Of a stretch of DNA of 64,000 bases, positions 44,591-56,400 are shown one piece after another (within the stretch, counting starts at the first letter, position 1; every line of letters begins with the position of its first letter). A program made the translations under genes and the position numbers. A model generated the notes under the pieces. The model was not told where the DNA came from. It ran no database searches and saw nothing but the letters and a program-made list of their open reading frames with translations. The stretch spans positions 10,005,001 to 10,069,000 of the forward strand of contig OX335645.2 of the NCBI GenBank assembly GCA_946894095.1, given 5' to 3'. Source of the stretch: Incurvaria masculella (Eukaryota; Arthropoda; Insecta; Lepidoptera; Incurvariidae).

Positions 44591-45493
44591 GCGGTCCGGA
44601 AAGTCTCTGTTGCTGGCGGCGATATCTTACTCACAGCGCAGTCGGAGGCTTCATCGAGTACAAGGAGACCATCGGCGCTCTTCGCGCCGCAGCTCTCCCA
44701 CAAACACAACAGCCAAAAATCCATTTTTATTTTAACAATCACAGACTAACAACAGGGTTTACAAATACATTGTATGAAACAAGTTGATTCTCGGCTGGCG
44801 AGTTTGATCTACGAGCTATTCGTTCACTTGAGCCACAGAATAAGAAATATCGCTATGAAAAGTGGATTTTCGGTAATCCGCTAGCTATTCTTTTGATTTT
44901 ATTCACTTTAGCCACAGGAAAAGTTATATCAGTTTTCATAAATGTCAATGCTGGTGCTGTCTAATACAGTGTTGGTAGGCCGTTGTTTAGTGATATTTTT
45001 TGGTATACTATGGTGTTACATGCTGTCTTTTTTGTTCAAAGAATACCCAAAACCAATAAACACCTAAAACACTACAGAACTATAAATTATTCCAAACAAC
45101 TCCAACAAGAACATCAAAGAACCCAAAGATCACCAAATAACACCAAAAATACTGACGAGCATCAAACATTAACGAATAAATCCATACCACCTCAAACTAT
45201 ACCAATTTACACACAGACAATACATACAAATTATAACAAGGAACCTATCATGGTCTACATAATATATTTATTACAGAATTATCAACTTTTCCATAGTATA
45301 TGTTCCGACCAAGCAGCACGGCAGCTAAAATAAGATGGTACAAAAATGTTACTTGGATTAGTTTGGCCGACACTGCATAAACGAGTGACGAGTGAACTTA
45401 CGTCGTTTGACAGCGAGGATGGTACTAGTCGTCAGCTTTATTCGCTGACTTGTAATTCCCTCAGCGAATAAAGTTACCATGGTAGACCCCCAG

Positions 45494-47039
45494 GAAAGGG
45501 AACACTCACTTGCTACGTGGGGTTATTTAAGGTACATTAAGGGTAGATGCTATTCTTACGGTAAATTCCGACTCTAAACAACAATTTAACGATATGGACC
45601 TACTTTGAATTTATTTTTCAGTTACAATTAGTTTCATTCAAGATAGATTAGACATTAGTAGAGGAAACCTACAGGTTTCGGTGAGATATGTATGTTAAAA
45701 GTTTTTATTTGGTATAACATCTAATTTATTTATTTAAAAAAATGCAATTTCAAGTGTAGTCTATGTTTACCCCATTATGTAATTAATGTGATATGAGTGT
45801 CGTATGTTTTCATGCTGTTATATTATAACTTACTTCAGGACTCTTATTTCTACAAATGTATAAGTAGTTACAAATAAAATAGCAATGATTCACTTTAGCT
45901 ACCTGCTTAGGTTTTTGTGAAAGAAGTATGTTTTCTCAGTCATTTGTTTTCATATCTGGACAGGTGACTCGACACTTAACTTTAAAGGTTGTCAAATTAC
46001 TAAATGGGTTTGAAAATAGGATTTCTTGGAATGTGGTTTTAGAAAGATTTTTTACTTGGTGCAATTAATTGCACTCTTACATTTTTATAAATGTATGTGT
46101 CGATTTCATAACATATAATAGTAGTACTAAATTGTAGGTACATTTATATGAGTGTATCACTACAATTTTAAACATAAATAATTTTATTATTCTACGCTAA
46201 ATAATATAAGTTTATTTGACATATTTTACATAATTTATTTACATTAATAATAGTGTAAACAAGGATTTTTGTTTCTCTTTAAATCTTAAAATGTCATAGC
46301 ACACTCAATAGCCTCAAACAGTTCAGCACTGCGAAATCGTGGTGGAAAGGAGAGCTGCATCGTAGTCTCCGGTGGTTCCACGCTAATCTCACAATTGACT
46401 GTTACCTGATCCATCATTTTCATTAACCTACTTCACGGTGTGCATTATCACAGAATAACAACATTAGAAGGGACAGCATTCGTCGTCCCGATTGCCCCAG
46501 GCCCGGAGGTGTACCAAATTTAAATAATATGAAATCTATTACATTTAAGCACTACATACAAACTATAATACACAAGTTCAGCATCGGCGCGTCGATCCGC
46601 ATCCGATGGAAATGCACTCGAAGGATTTTCGAAACTCGGAACGGTTGGGGTATAAAGAAAGGATAGTGGGATAGTCTGCTAATGTCAAACAATGTACACA
46701 ACTCGCTGACAACTTCTTATTTTCGCTGGTACTGGGACATTTATAAAAGTTCTAACTAAATCCACCGTCATTAAACTAAGCTTAATTCCAAATTTAGCCT
46801 ATGTAGGCGTGATGAAAATGTTGTCTACAAATTAAGTAATAACTTTCATTAATGAAATATCGTTGATATTCATTGGTTTGTATTTAATGTATTCTGAAAT
46901 GTGGATTGCAACGCCATCTGTGGACTTTCATTATCCCTATTCAACACTTGTATGACGGTAGCAATCTTTTCCTACTATCCTTTATCTATGCCAGGGTATG
47001 CACCTATATCGTTGACGGGCGGCGAGCGGGCGCGGTTAG
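45494..47039 (-). other. salm: 3' untranslated and downstream region of spalt
   Basis: AT-rich and without recognisable exons. Several AATAAA-like sequences occur on the minus strand (for example around 46185-46210), so the spalt transcript probably ends in this stretch. The 45000-45340 flank is an A/C-rich low-complexity patch. Confidence 0.4.
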
Positions 47040-47447
47040 CTAGACTGCGAGACCCTCGCTGCGCGCGGGCGGCGCCATGAGGGGCGGGGGCGGCGGCGAG
47101 GGCTCGGCGGCGGGCGCGCTGGGTGCTCGCGCCGGCTCGGCCGCGCGCGCGTACTGCAGCTCGGCCTCCATCTCGCGCAGCGCGTGCTCGCGCGACCGCT
47201 CGAGCATGGCGCGCCCGCGCTCCGCCAGCTCGCGCATGCCGTCCTGCCGCTCGGCGAACTCGCGCGCGAGCGCCTGCTGCTCCGAGTAGTCGCGCGGCGC
47301 CTCCATGGAGGGCGGCCGGTCGAGCGGCGAGCCGGCCCGCGGCGGTGGCGGGAACGGACCGAACCCAAGCAGCCCCGGGAACTTGGCGCCCGGCGAGCCG
47401 AGCCCGTTGCCCCCGGCGCCCTGCTGGATCACCGATATCTCGTTCAG
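47040..47447 (-). CDS. salm: spalt, last exon
   Basis: Acceptor CACTTACAG|CTGAACGAG, phase 0. Begins [10 protein letters not shown] and is followed by a proline-rich stretch, a helical acidic stretch ([19 protein letters not shown]) and a proline/alanine-rich end before TAG. It is very GC-rich. Confidence 0.92.
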   Translation of the reverse strand: MNEISVIQQGAGGNGLGSPGAKFPGLLGFGPFPPPPRAGSPLDRPPSMEAPRDYSEQQALAREFAERQDGMRELAERGRAMLERSREHALREMEAELQYARAAEPARAPSAPAAEPSPPPPPLMAPPARSEGLAV

Positions 47448-50400
47448 CTGTAAGTGCATTGCATGTTGATAAAATAAAAATAAAATAAAAAAACCGTGAC
47501 TAAGACACGAGAATTGAGAATGGAAGTATAAATCGACCATCTGTGCTGGGTGTTTCGAGATAAGTATAGAAAACTTCAAAATACACAAGTACAATTTGAA
47601 GAAAAAAATCCTTTTGACACAAAACGACATTTCGCTTGTTAAAAAAAAAAAAACTGTGACTGGGACAAGAGAATTAATAATGCAAGCATAATTCGAATAA
47701 CTGTGCTGAGTGTTTCGAGATAGGTATAGGAATTTTCAGAAATACATAAGTACTATGAAAAAACAATCCTTTTGGGCCGACACAAATTTCGATATATTTT
47801 GCTGAAGTCATGCAACCAGTTTGTATGGGGATAGCGAAAAAAAATATATCAGAATTTTGACTTCTGTCATATTTTTTTTTTCTATAGAGTACTTCCTATT
47901 TCTAAAGTTTCCCGTACCTATTCCTAATCACCCAGTCCGGCCCTAGCAAAAATGACAATGTAAACGTTTTAATTCAACAGAAGCAAGTTCTGTGCCCATT
48001 CAATGCATAAATTGAAACTATCAAATCAGAAGTGCGATAACGCATCTAACCCTCGACTCAGATGTCAGAGATATGAATATACAAGCTGTTATCAACTCAA
48101 TGAATCATCAAGGACCACATAATGTTGAACCAGACGGAAATACTGCCAGTCTGGACGGACTTAACCTTACCACCTTGCATGTAAGTAAGGTTTTTTCGTC
48201 GACATAGGATACCTACCTTACGATTTAGATGTTACCGTTAGGCTAGGGTCCTACTGAAATGGTTTAAAAAAATCAATGTTTGTCTGTTTTGTACCTTCTG
48301 CTGCATGCCATTAAGGAAGGGCGCCGGTAGGTAGGGGTAGAAGAGGTCGGGCCGGCGCAGCAGCTCGTGCGGCTCTTGCAGCGGCCGCGGCGGCAGCTCC
48401 AACGACATGCGCCGCCCGCGCCGTGACGCGCCGCTCGACCACATGTGCGTCCCCATATGCACCTGCGTTACATGTCACGTTACATTGGGGAAGGGTGCCG
48501 GTAGTTAGTGTTACAACAGGTCAGGCCGGCGCAGCATCTAGTGCGGGTCCTGCAGCGACCCATGCGCCAACCGCGCTGCTCGATAACATGTGGGTTCCCA
48601 TGCATCTGCGTTACATGTCTTGTTACATTGAGGAAGGCTGCCGGTAGTTAGTGTTTCAACAGGTCAGGCCGGCGCAGCATCTAGTGCGGGTCCTGCAGCG
48701 ACCCATGCGCCAACCGCGCTGCTCGATAACATGTGGGTTCCCATGCATCTGCGTTACATGTCTCGTTACATTGAGGAAGGCTGCCGGTAGTTAGTGTTTC
48801 AACAGGTCAGGCCGGCGCAGCATCTAGTGCGGGTCCTGCAGCGACCCATGCGCCAACCGCGCTGCTCGATAACATGTGGGTTCCCATGCACCTGCGTTAC
48901 ATGTCTCGTTACATTGAGGAAGGCTGCCGGTAGTTAGTGTTTCAACAGGTCAGGCCGGCGCAGCATCTAGTGCGGGTCCTGCAGCGACCCATGCGCCAAC
49001 CGCGCTGCTCGATAACATGTGGGTTCCCATGCACCTGCGCGTTACATGTCTCGTTACATTGAGGAAGGGTGCCGGTAGTTAGTGTTTCAACAGGTCAGGC
49101 CGGCGCAGCATCTAGTGCGGGTCCTGCAGCGACCCATGCGCCAACCGCGCTGCTCGATAACATGTGGGTTCCCATGCATCTGCGTTACATGTCTCGTTAC
49201 ATTGAGGAAGGGTGCCGGTAGTTAGTGTTACAACATGTCAGGCCGGCGCAGCATCTAGTGCGGACCCTGCAGCGACGCATCTCATTACCGCAGACTCCCC
49301 AACACCATAGACGACTTTTTTTAAACCAGAGTAAAAGTATCGATCTAGTCGTTGCCTATTATAATTTTTTTCTTTTAGTTTTAAATTACCGCATGTTTTA
49401 ATCTTAAGGCGGCCCAACCCGGCGGGCCTAACTCATTCGCGGGCACGGTACAAAACCGTGCTGTTACGCTCTGGGACCTTCTCTGTTTCAAAGAATAAGA
49501 CAGGCTCCGTGATGAGGAAGATGCAACATGTCCACAAAAAAGACAATGTGCATAGTGTATGATTCGGTAAGATTTACGAAAATTTTAATTTCAAAACGAC
49601 TTATAGCTAAAAGTAAACCACGACCGCTGTAGTCAAAAATCGAACACAAACCAAATAGATTATGAATCTTGATTAAATAAGCTATGTCTGATGACTAATC
49701 TTTTAAAGATGTTCTTACTTTATCACTGCGTAATCCACCTCCAAAGTTATTGCATAAAACGCGCGAAAAATGCGAACTTTCGGACCTTATAACTAAGAAA
49801 CCAAACACAATTTTACAATGCCAATGGTCATCAGACATCTCGTTTGATCAAATAAAGCTATTTTGAGCAAAATTTTGGATCTCTGACAAGAAATATGGGC
49901 GTGATCTTCTTTCCCCTTTTGTATGGAGAGATGAGCGGGATGGGCCACCTTAAGTTAATGTTTACTTTACTCATTTACCTACCTAAATGATGTTGTTAAA
50001 TGTAATGGGTGGCCAGGAAGAGAGGAAGAGAATATCGTTGACCCATTAGATGAAACTAACAATTGCACAATTATATTAAGTCTACCCTAAGAATGTATGT
50101 ATAAGTTTCATCTGATTAACAGTTTATTATTATTATTATTAAGGGTCTTACGAGGAGCGAGTGATGGTAACAGAGCTTCTGCTATGCTATACGCACCTTG
50201 AGGTTGCCCTTGGTGGTGAATGCCTTCTGGCAGACCGCGCAGCGGAACGGCTTGTCGCCGGTGTGCGTGCGCATGTGGATCTGCAGCGCGGAGGAGGAGG
50301 AGAAGTTCTTGCGGCAGACTCCGCACAGGTGCTTGCTGGAGAGCGGCGGGTGCGGCGCGGGGGGTGCGCCCGGACCACCACTGCCCACTGGCGGAACGGA

Positions 50401-53400
50401 AACGTCAACTCGTCAGGACGCGTAGCTTTCATTGGTCGAAATGGCTCCAGGATATGTTTTATTTTCTTTAGTTTCTTCGTCCGGTTTCGCTTAGTACGAA
50501 AATGTATATTTACTCAAACATATGTTGATTACATCTCGCCAAGAAGTAATACCGAAGTATTGTAAATTATAAAATAAACTGTTTAGGCATAATAAACATA
50601 AAAGTGTTTATTTCACAAACATTCCCATGACCATGCATTTTGGCCCTCAAAAGCAAAGTCAAATAGTATATAACAATCATGGGAAGACTCCACGAACTTA
50701 AAAGTCCTCGAATTCGTTTTATTAGTTCTCCCTAGGCAATAAATAGCCTTGAGCCTTGCTATGGGCCCGATCCCCTCAGCGAAATTCTGGGTCTGTACCG
50801 GCTGTACGGCTGTAAAATATTAAATATTGGCTGCGCGCCTCCACGCGTTCCGCTAGTGTTGAGGTCGCACACGTAGAACGCGGCTGAAGTTCGCGGGCTT
50901 CCTAAACTCCTAGTCCCAGTTGTCACCGAAATTGACGTTTACGGAACTTCGAAGTTAAGTAAAAACGTAAAATTCCATACTAGTTTCTACTAGATATTCT
51001 GTGGTTTTACTTCTTCAAGCTGTCAAAGTCAAACTCGGACTTCCGATTTGTATGAAAACGCGGAGTCGGCGTAAACAGCAACGTCGACGTATTTTCGGCA
51101 ACGGTGAGTAAGCTGTCAAATCAAACTTTGACTCGCAAATGTTAGTTCGCTTAACGCCCACTGCGCGCGCTCTTCATTTTCTCTATACATTTGAAAACGC
51201 CAGTCGATCGGTTTGCCATAACCGCCAATTTAGCTGACAGCTGGGACTAGGGTCTCTATGATACTAGGGTCGTGACGATAGAAATGTGTGCTCACCGGAA
51301 GGTCTCTTGGGCGTAGGCATGTCGAGCGCGGGCGGCGAGCGCTTGAGCGGTTCGTGTCGCTCCGCCGGCGCCGGCGAGCGAGCGCCGGGGCTCTCGCCGC
51401 GCTCCCCCCGCGCCACCTCCTCGCCGGCCTTCTCGAACGCCGGCGGCATGTCGCGGATCTTGTGCGTCAGCATGTGCTGCTTCATGTTGCCCTGCAACGG
51501 GACGGCACTTAGAGGTGGCCGGCGGCTTTGGAGCGAGCAAGCTTGCGAAGCGGCACCTGACCGTGCGATTTATGGCGACGGCATGTCACTACGCGCCAAC
51601 TAACTAGTTTGATAGTAAAATGTGTGTCACTCTACATAAATATGAATGATTAATTTCAACGCGTGAATGTAAACGAATAATCCGGCACTAAATAAAACCC
51701 TACACCTAAATTACTTCAAAACTTTCGTGAAACTAACTCGCTCCGCTACTGACCGATAGATGGCGACGCGGAAGAGAAACAGACGCGTCTCGCTGACAAT
51801 CTGCGAGAACGATCGACGAAACGACCTAAATAAATGAAGAAGTCGTCGGAAACCGAAAGAGCTATCAAGGTGCCAGGACGATGAGCGAGGCTCGCGTGAG
51901 AATGAAGCCGAGGCAGGCAAGTAAGTAGAGCGAGCATTTCGTCATTACCGGGAATACGAAGGCGTTCCAGGCGTTCAAAGCAGTGGCGTGCGTAGGCCGG
52001 GGGGTGCGGCGCCGGCAGCGGCATGCGCCGCCACTGCTCTGAAACCAGGAAACACACACATTAGGGAGAACACACTCGCACGCCTCGCCACGCGCTCGCT
52101 CACGCACGCATCTCGCTCGGCAGACCTCCGCGACCGGCGAGGAAGGACAGGGGCGAGGGGGGCTTGTAGGAAACTAAATGGGAATGGGATGTAGGTATGA
52201 CAAAACTGTACCGAACATACATTCTCACCTAGTTCAAGCTAATCCGAAGCAGGAAGTATTTACCTAGGGCATACCGGTCTTCATCCCTGCAATTATATAT
52301 ATTACTTCGTGCTAAAGGCTAGTACGAGTGAGTTTTTGAAATATACTTACTCTTGAATTCTTACTACCTATCAATATATTCCAGATATATCGGGTGAAAT
52401 CGAGGTCTGAAAATTAGGATAATTTGTGAGAAAAAAAATGTTATGAAATTAAAACTTAAATTTCTGACTATTACAACCACGAAAGCATATTTGTAATACA
52501 ACTTTGTATTGGAAAACTAATAAAAAGACTTAAAGATTTCAACCAAACGCAAACAATATTAGATTTACTTGTGCTACTGCTCGATAGATGGCGCTACAGT
52601 ATCATCTCGTAACAAGGAACGAAGTCGACGCGGCGGCGGGGCGCCTGCGGTAGCGGTGCCTATTTGCGTTAGTTTTTTTTTATCCAACGAAAAAACAATC
52701 CGTTTTTTCCTAGATTTATTTCGTGTGAACTTCTTGATGCTAGGCGTTTTATAAGAGGTAGTTTAGTAAAGTAATGCCGAGAGGACGATGAATGAATAGC
52801 AAAAATATTTGTCTTATGTTTATTCATAAGCTGAGATAAATAGTCATAACAGAAACTAAACTAACGAAAAGTAGTATCTACTTTGTGTCAGCGTCACTTT
52901 GACAATTTTTGTATGGACGAAATGTCAAAGCAATGCAAAGTGACGTCAGCTCATATTCCGTGTCCAAAAAAAATAATATTCTTATGTTTTCTACGATTTA
53001 ATGTTATCGTCAATTCTTATGTTATCTTCATTAAATCTTTATCATAAACACGGGCACAGCACAAGCCAGAGTAGGTCCTTTGCTCGACAGTCTAGTTTCA
53101 GCAAGGGAAAATAATCTGCCTCTGTCTACGAAACTTAAGGTGTTTATTTTTGCAGTTCGTGGGGAAAATGTCAGAGCTGTCCTAGATCCTTCGGGTGGCG
53201 AGTATAACTAGAGTGGAATATGCGCCGAGAGGTACAGTCGTTGATGGAGAAAGAGAGCGGTACCCAAGCGACCGACGCGCTCGCTCGACCGGTCAGGTAG
53301 GTAATCAACATTATATATATGTATTTAGGCTGGCGACGTTGACATTTATCTGCGGACGCAGGATGGATGGGTGATAGATCGGTCCGCGGTGACCTTGAGA

Positions 53401-56400
53401 GGAGAAGTTGACCCGCGCCGTGTCACCGCGTCGGAGTACTCAGCGCAGGCAACAGCGCCAGCCATTAATAATCGATATTATTAAAATGTGCGTTTGGGGG
53501 AACACAAAAAATGTTACATTGTCGGACATAAATAATGTTTTTATGACGAAGCACGTAGGTAACGCTCCAAGGATTTATAAGTAATAAATTTGTTTACGAC
53601 GTGAATTAATATTCCGATCGTTTTCCATAACGTCGTTTTTACGAGTGATATCATTTTTGTGGCGCGACGAATCACCCGTACGAAATGTCCCATCCATCGT
53701 TGTCGCGTCGTCCGCCCCAAACGTCTACAATGCACGACAATCTTTTTCTTTTTATTTCACGAAACTGCTTTTTCATGTCCTTGATGTATTCGTTAATATA
53801 GGTGTTCTGACTAAGTGGCGAATTAAAAACATCCGTCCGATAGCGCTAAAAATACGTCCAGTCAACCGCAACTAGTTGTTGTATAACAATATTGCTTGGA
53901 GTTCGCAAGTGTTACTAATTTTAGATCTCATTCGACATCACTAATCGTCGAACGAAGTTAGCTGACTTGCAAATGCAGGCGACAGTCAACGCTGTGTAGA
54001 GACGGAAAATAGCTTGTAGAATGTTAGCGGAGATAAAGGCAATACTGTGACAATGCAAATTGTGCGTGGTTTCGCAAGGTAAGGTGGATTTGGCTATTAT
54101 GATTACCTACTTGTGGTTTCTCAGCACAATGTTCGTACAAACCATACTAGATTTTCATGAAAATAAAAATGTATGTCCGATATTAGGGGAAGCCTGGAAT
54201 AACTAATTATTTCTTTTTATTTTCGCACTCTGTCATCAAAATTATTACTTAGAAAAATGTTATCCTGGCCTTTAAAAAATAATAATTACGAAATTAGTAT
54301 ATCAATGGTGGTTAAGTTTAAAATTGAATAAGCAAGGGGTTAAAGTTCACACGGCGATGAAGCAACTTTCGCGGCCAGCTTCGCTCTCGTCAATTTCTTA
54401 GACAAACTTCGCTTACAACAGAGTTGTCTGCTCCGCTTCCTGGCTCGCTCCCGCCCGCACCGCACGCCCTAATGCCACCGCGCCTGACATCTTGCCGCCC
54501 CCGCGCCTGACGTCTTGCCGCCCCCGCGCCGCTGCCTCCCCCGCCTCCTCTGAACGGCAGCACTTCGCCTCCTATCCCCCTCTCCAATGAATTAACTTTC
54601 AGAGAAGCTGTAACTTGTACTTGTGAGATTGATGCATAAGATAATCAAATGCGAAGGGCCCGCGGTTAACTCGATAGATCGTAATTGTCTTATAGTGTAG
54701 ATAGGTGTTTGCCGGTAGCAGTAGAAAGAGACTAGTTTATTGATTCGATGTGTCATGGGAATATAAACTTAGGAGTCGAGCACGGACCGGAAGTAGGTAG
54801 GTGGAAGTTACCTTTGTGGAGAAGCCACGGTCGCAGACGGTGCACTTGAAGGGGCGCTCCTTGGTGTGGCTGCGGTAGTGTATCTCGAGCGCGGAGTGGC
54901 ACGCGAACGTCTTGTAGCAGATGTTGCAGGTAGTGTTGCCGCGCACTGCACAGACACAACGCGTCAGACGGGACTCGGCAGCGAGCGAAGGCCGCCGACC
55001 GCGACGGCGGCGCAGCGGGCGGCGAGAGGCGGGCGGGAGCGTAGAGAAGGGACTGCGCTACTCCGGACGGAGTGCCCGACGCGGTTGCCGCGCGGCAGAC
55101 GACACGCGGTGTGTGTGACGCCCGGCGGCGACGACGCGCATTCCATGCGTCGCCACCCGCATAGCGCGACGCGCACGCGGCCGTCTATTATTAGAATGCG
55201 TTCCTCACTAGTCACCGGGATTTTTTACGGAACAAAAATTCGAACGCCGGGGGGACTTCGTCCGGTCTTCGGAAGGACGGGAGAGAAGGAGCGGGACGAG
55301 GCGGGACGTCGAGGGAGCGGCTGCGGGGCGGACGGAGCGGCGCGTACCTGCGGAGCCCAGGGCGAGGCCGAGCGGGCTGAAGGGCGAGCCCCCGAGTGCA
55401 CCGAGCGCGTGCAGCGGCGTCGGCGGCGACTGCGACGGCGGCGAGCGGCTTCCCGGCGGCCGCGGCGGGGGCGTCCTCAGTGCCGGTGAGGGAGTGTCGC
55501 GCGCGCTGCGGGCGCCTTCCGAACCTGTCGCCGACAGGAGGGAAGCCGTTGTGGTAACAGTCTTTAGTTCGTTCTCCGAAGCGGAGGCGGACAGGGGCGA
55601 CGTTCGACGCTCCCTCGATTCGGAGTCGTCGTCGCAATCGCGGTCGGCGGGATCGCGGTGGAGGCGGTCGTCGTCTTCCATAGTGCGGGAGTCCACCCGC
55701 CGCTCGCCAGGGTAGCTCGGGGGTGGAAACGGTAGCGGAAGCGGAAGCGAGAAAGGAAGCTCCAGAAATGGGGAGGATGAATCGTGAGGTGGGCGAGGAG
55801 AGCAATCGTCCACCTCGGCGGCTCGGATTTGGTCAAAGGAGAGGTCGGTAGGCTCGCCAGTGTGCAAACGGATGTGCTGCTGCAGCACAGGCGAGTTGGT
55901 AAACTTCTTGTGACAGACCGGGCATTGGTGGAGAAGACGCGCCGGCGGTTTGATTCGGTGCACGCCCATATGCGTTTTGAGATTGCCCTTTGTAGTGAAA
56001 GCCCGACCACAAAGGCGGCATCGAAAGGGACGTTCGCCGGTGTGAGTGCGATAGTGCATCTGAAGGGCGCTCTTGCAGGACAAGGTGCGTTGACAAATAA
56101 CACATTGGTTTGGATCTGTGATTTTATTGTCAATACTATCAACCATCTGCTGAAGTTTACTAGTTTCGGAAGTTTTTGTGATCTCTATTAGACTCTCCCA
56201 CGAGTTATCGTTACTACCCGGACGTGGAAGTAGGGCGTTATAGAAAACGGGGTCACGAGTTGGATCGTGATCGTGAAACCCCGATGAGTACGGGTAGTAG
56301 GGTGTCAGACTGCCCGAAGAGGCACTACTGGGAGGAGAAGAAAGGAAGAATGGAAAGGAGTGCGCGCGCTGAGCCGTCGATATAGAAAGAAGCCCAGATA

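Larger units (their letters stand above)
40479..45493. mobile_element. 5-kb inverted structure made of two Harbinger-like copies
   Basis: The left end GGGGGTCTACCATGGTGAGT continues for about 130 bp with near identity to the reverse complement of 45370-45493, including CGACTAGTACCATCCTCGCT and GAACTCGTCACTCG-like blocks. Lower-identity inverted similarity continues to about 41445 on the left and about 43905 on the right. Both arms carry the same N-terminal part of a Harbinger-type transposase, pointing inwards. The centre holds other repeats. It may be one fold-back element, or two Harbinger copies that landed or recombined head to head. Confidence 0.75.

Noticed and set aside
44983..45333. 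116-codon open frame
   Set aside because: A/C-rich low-complexity sequence (Thr, Asn, Gln, Pro), partly next to the Harbinger terminal repeat; no motif.
48483..49283. CRISPR-like array
   Set aside because: The whole 143-bp unit is repeated with no variable spacers, and the unit derives from a spalt exon.
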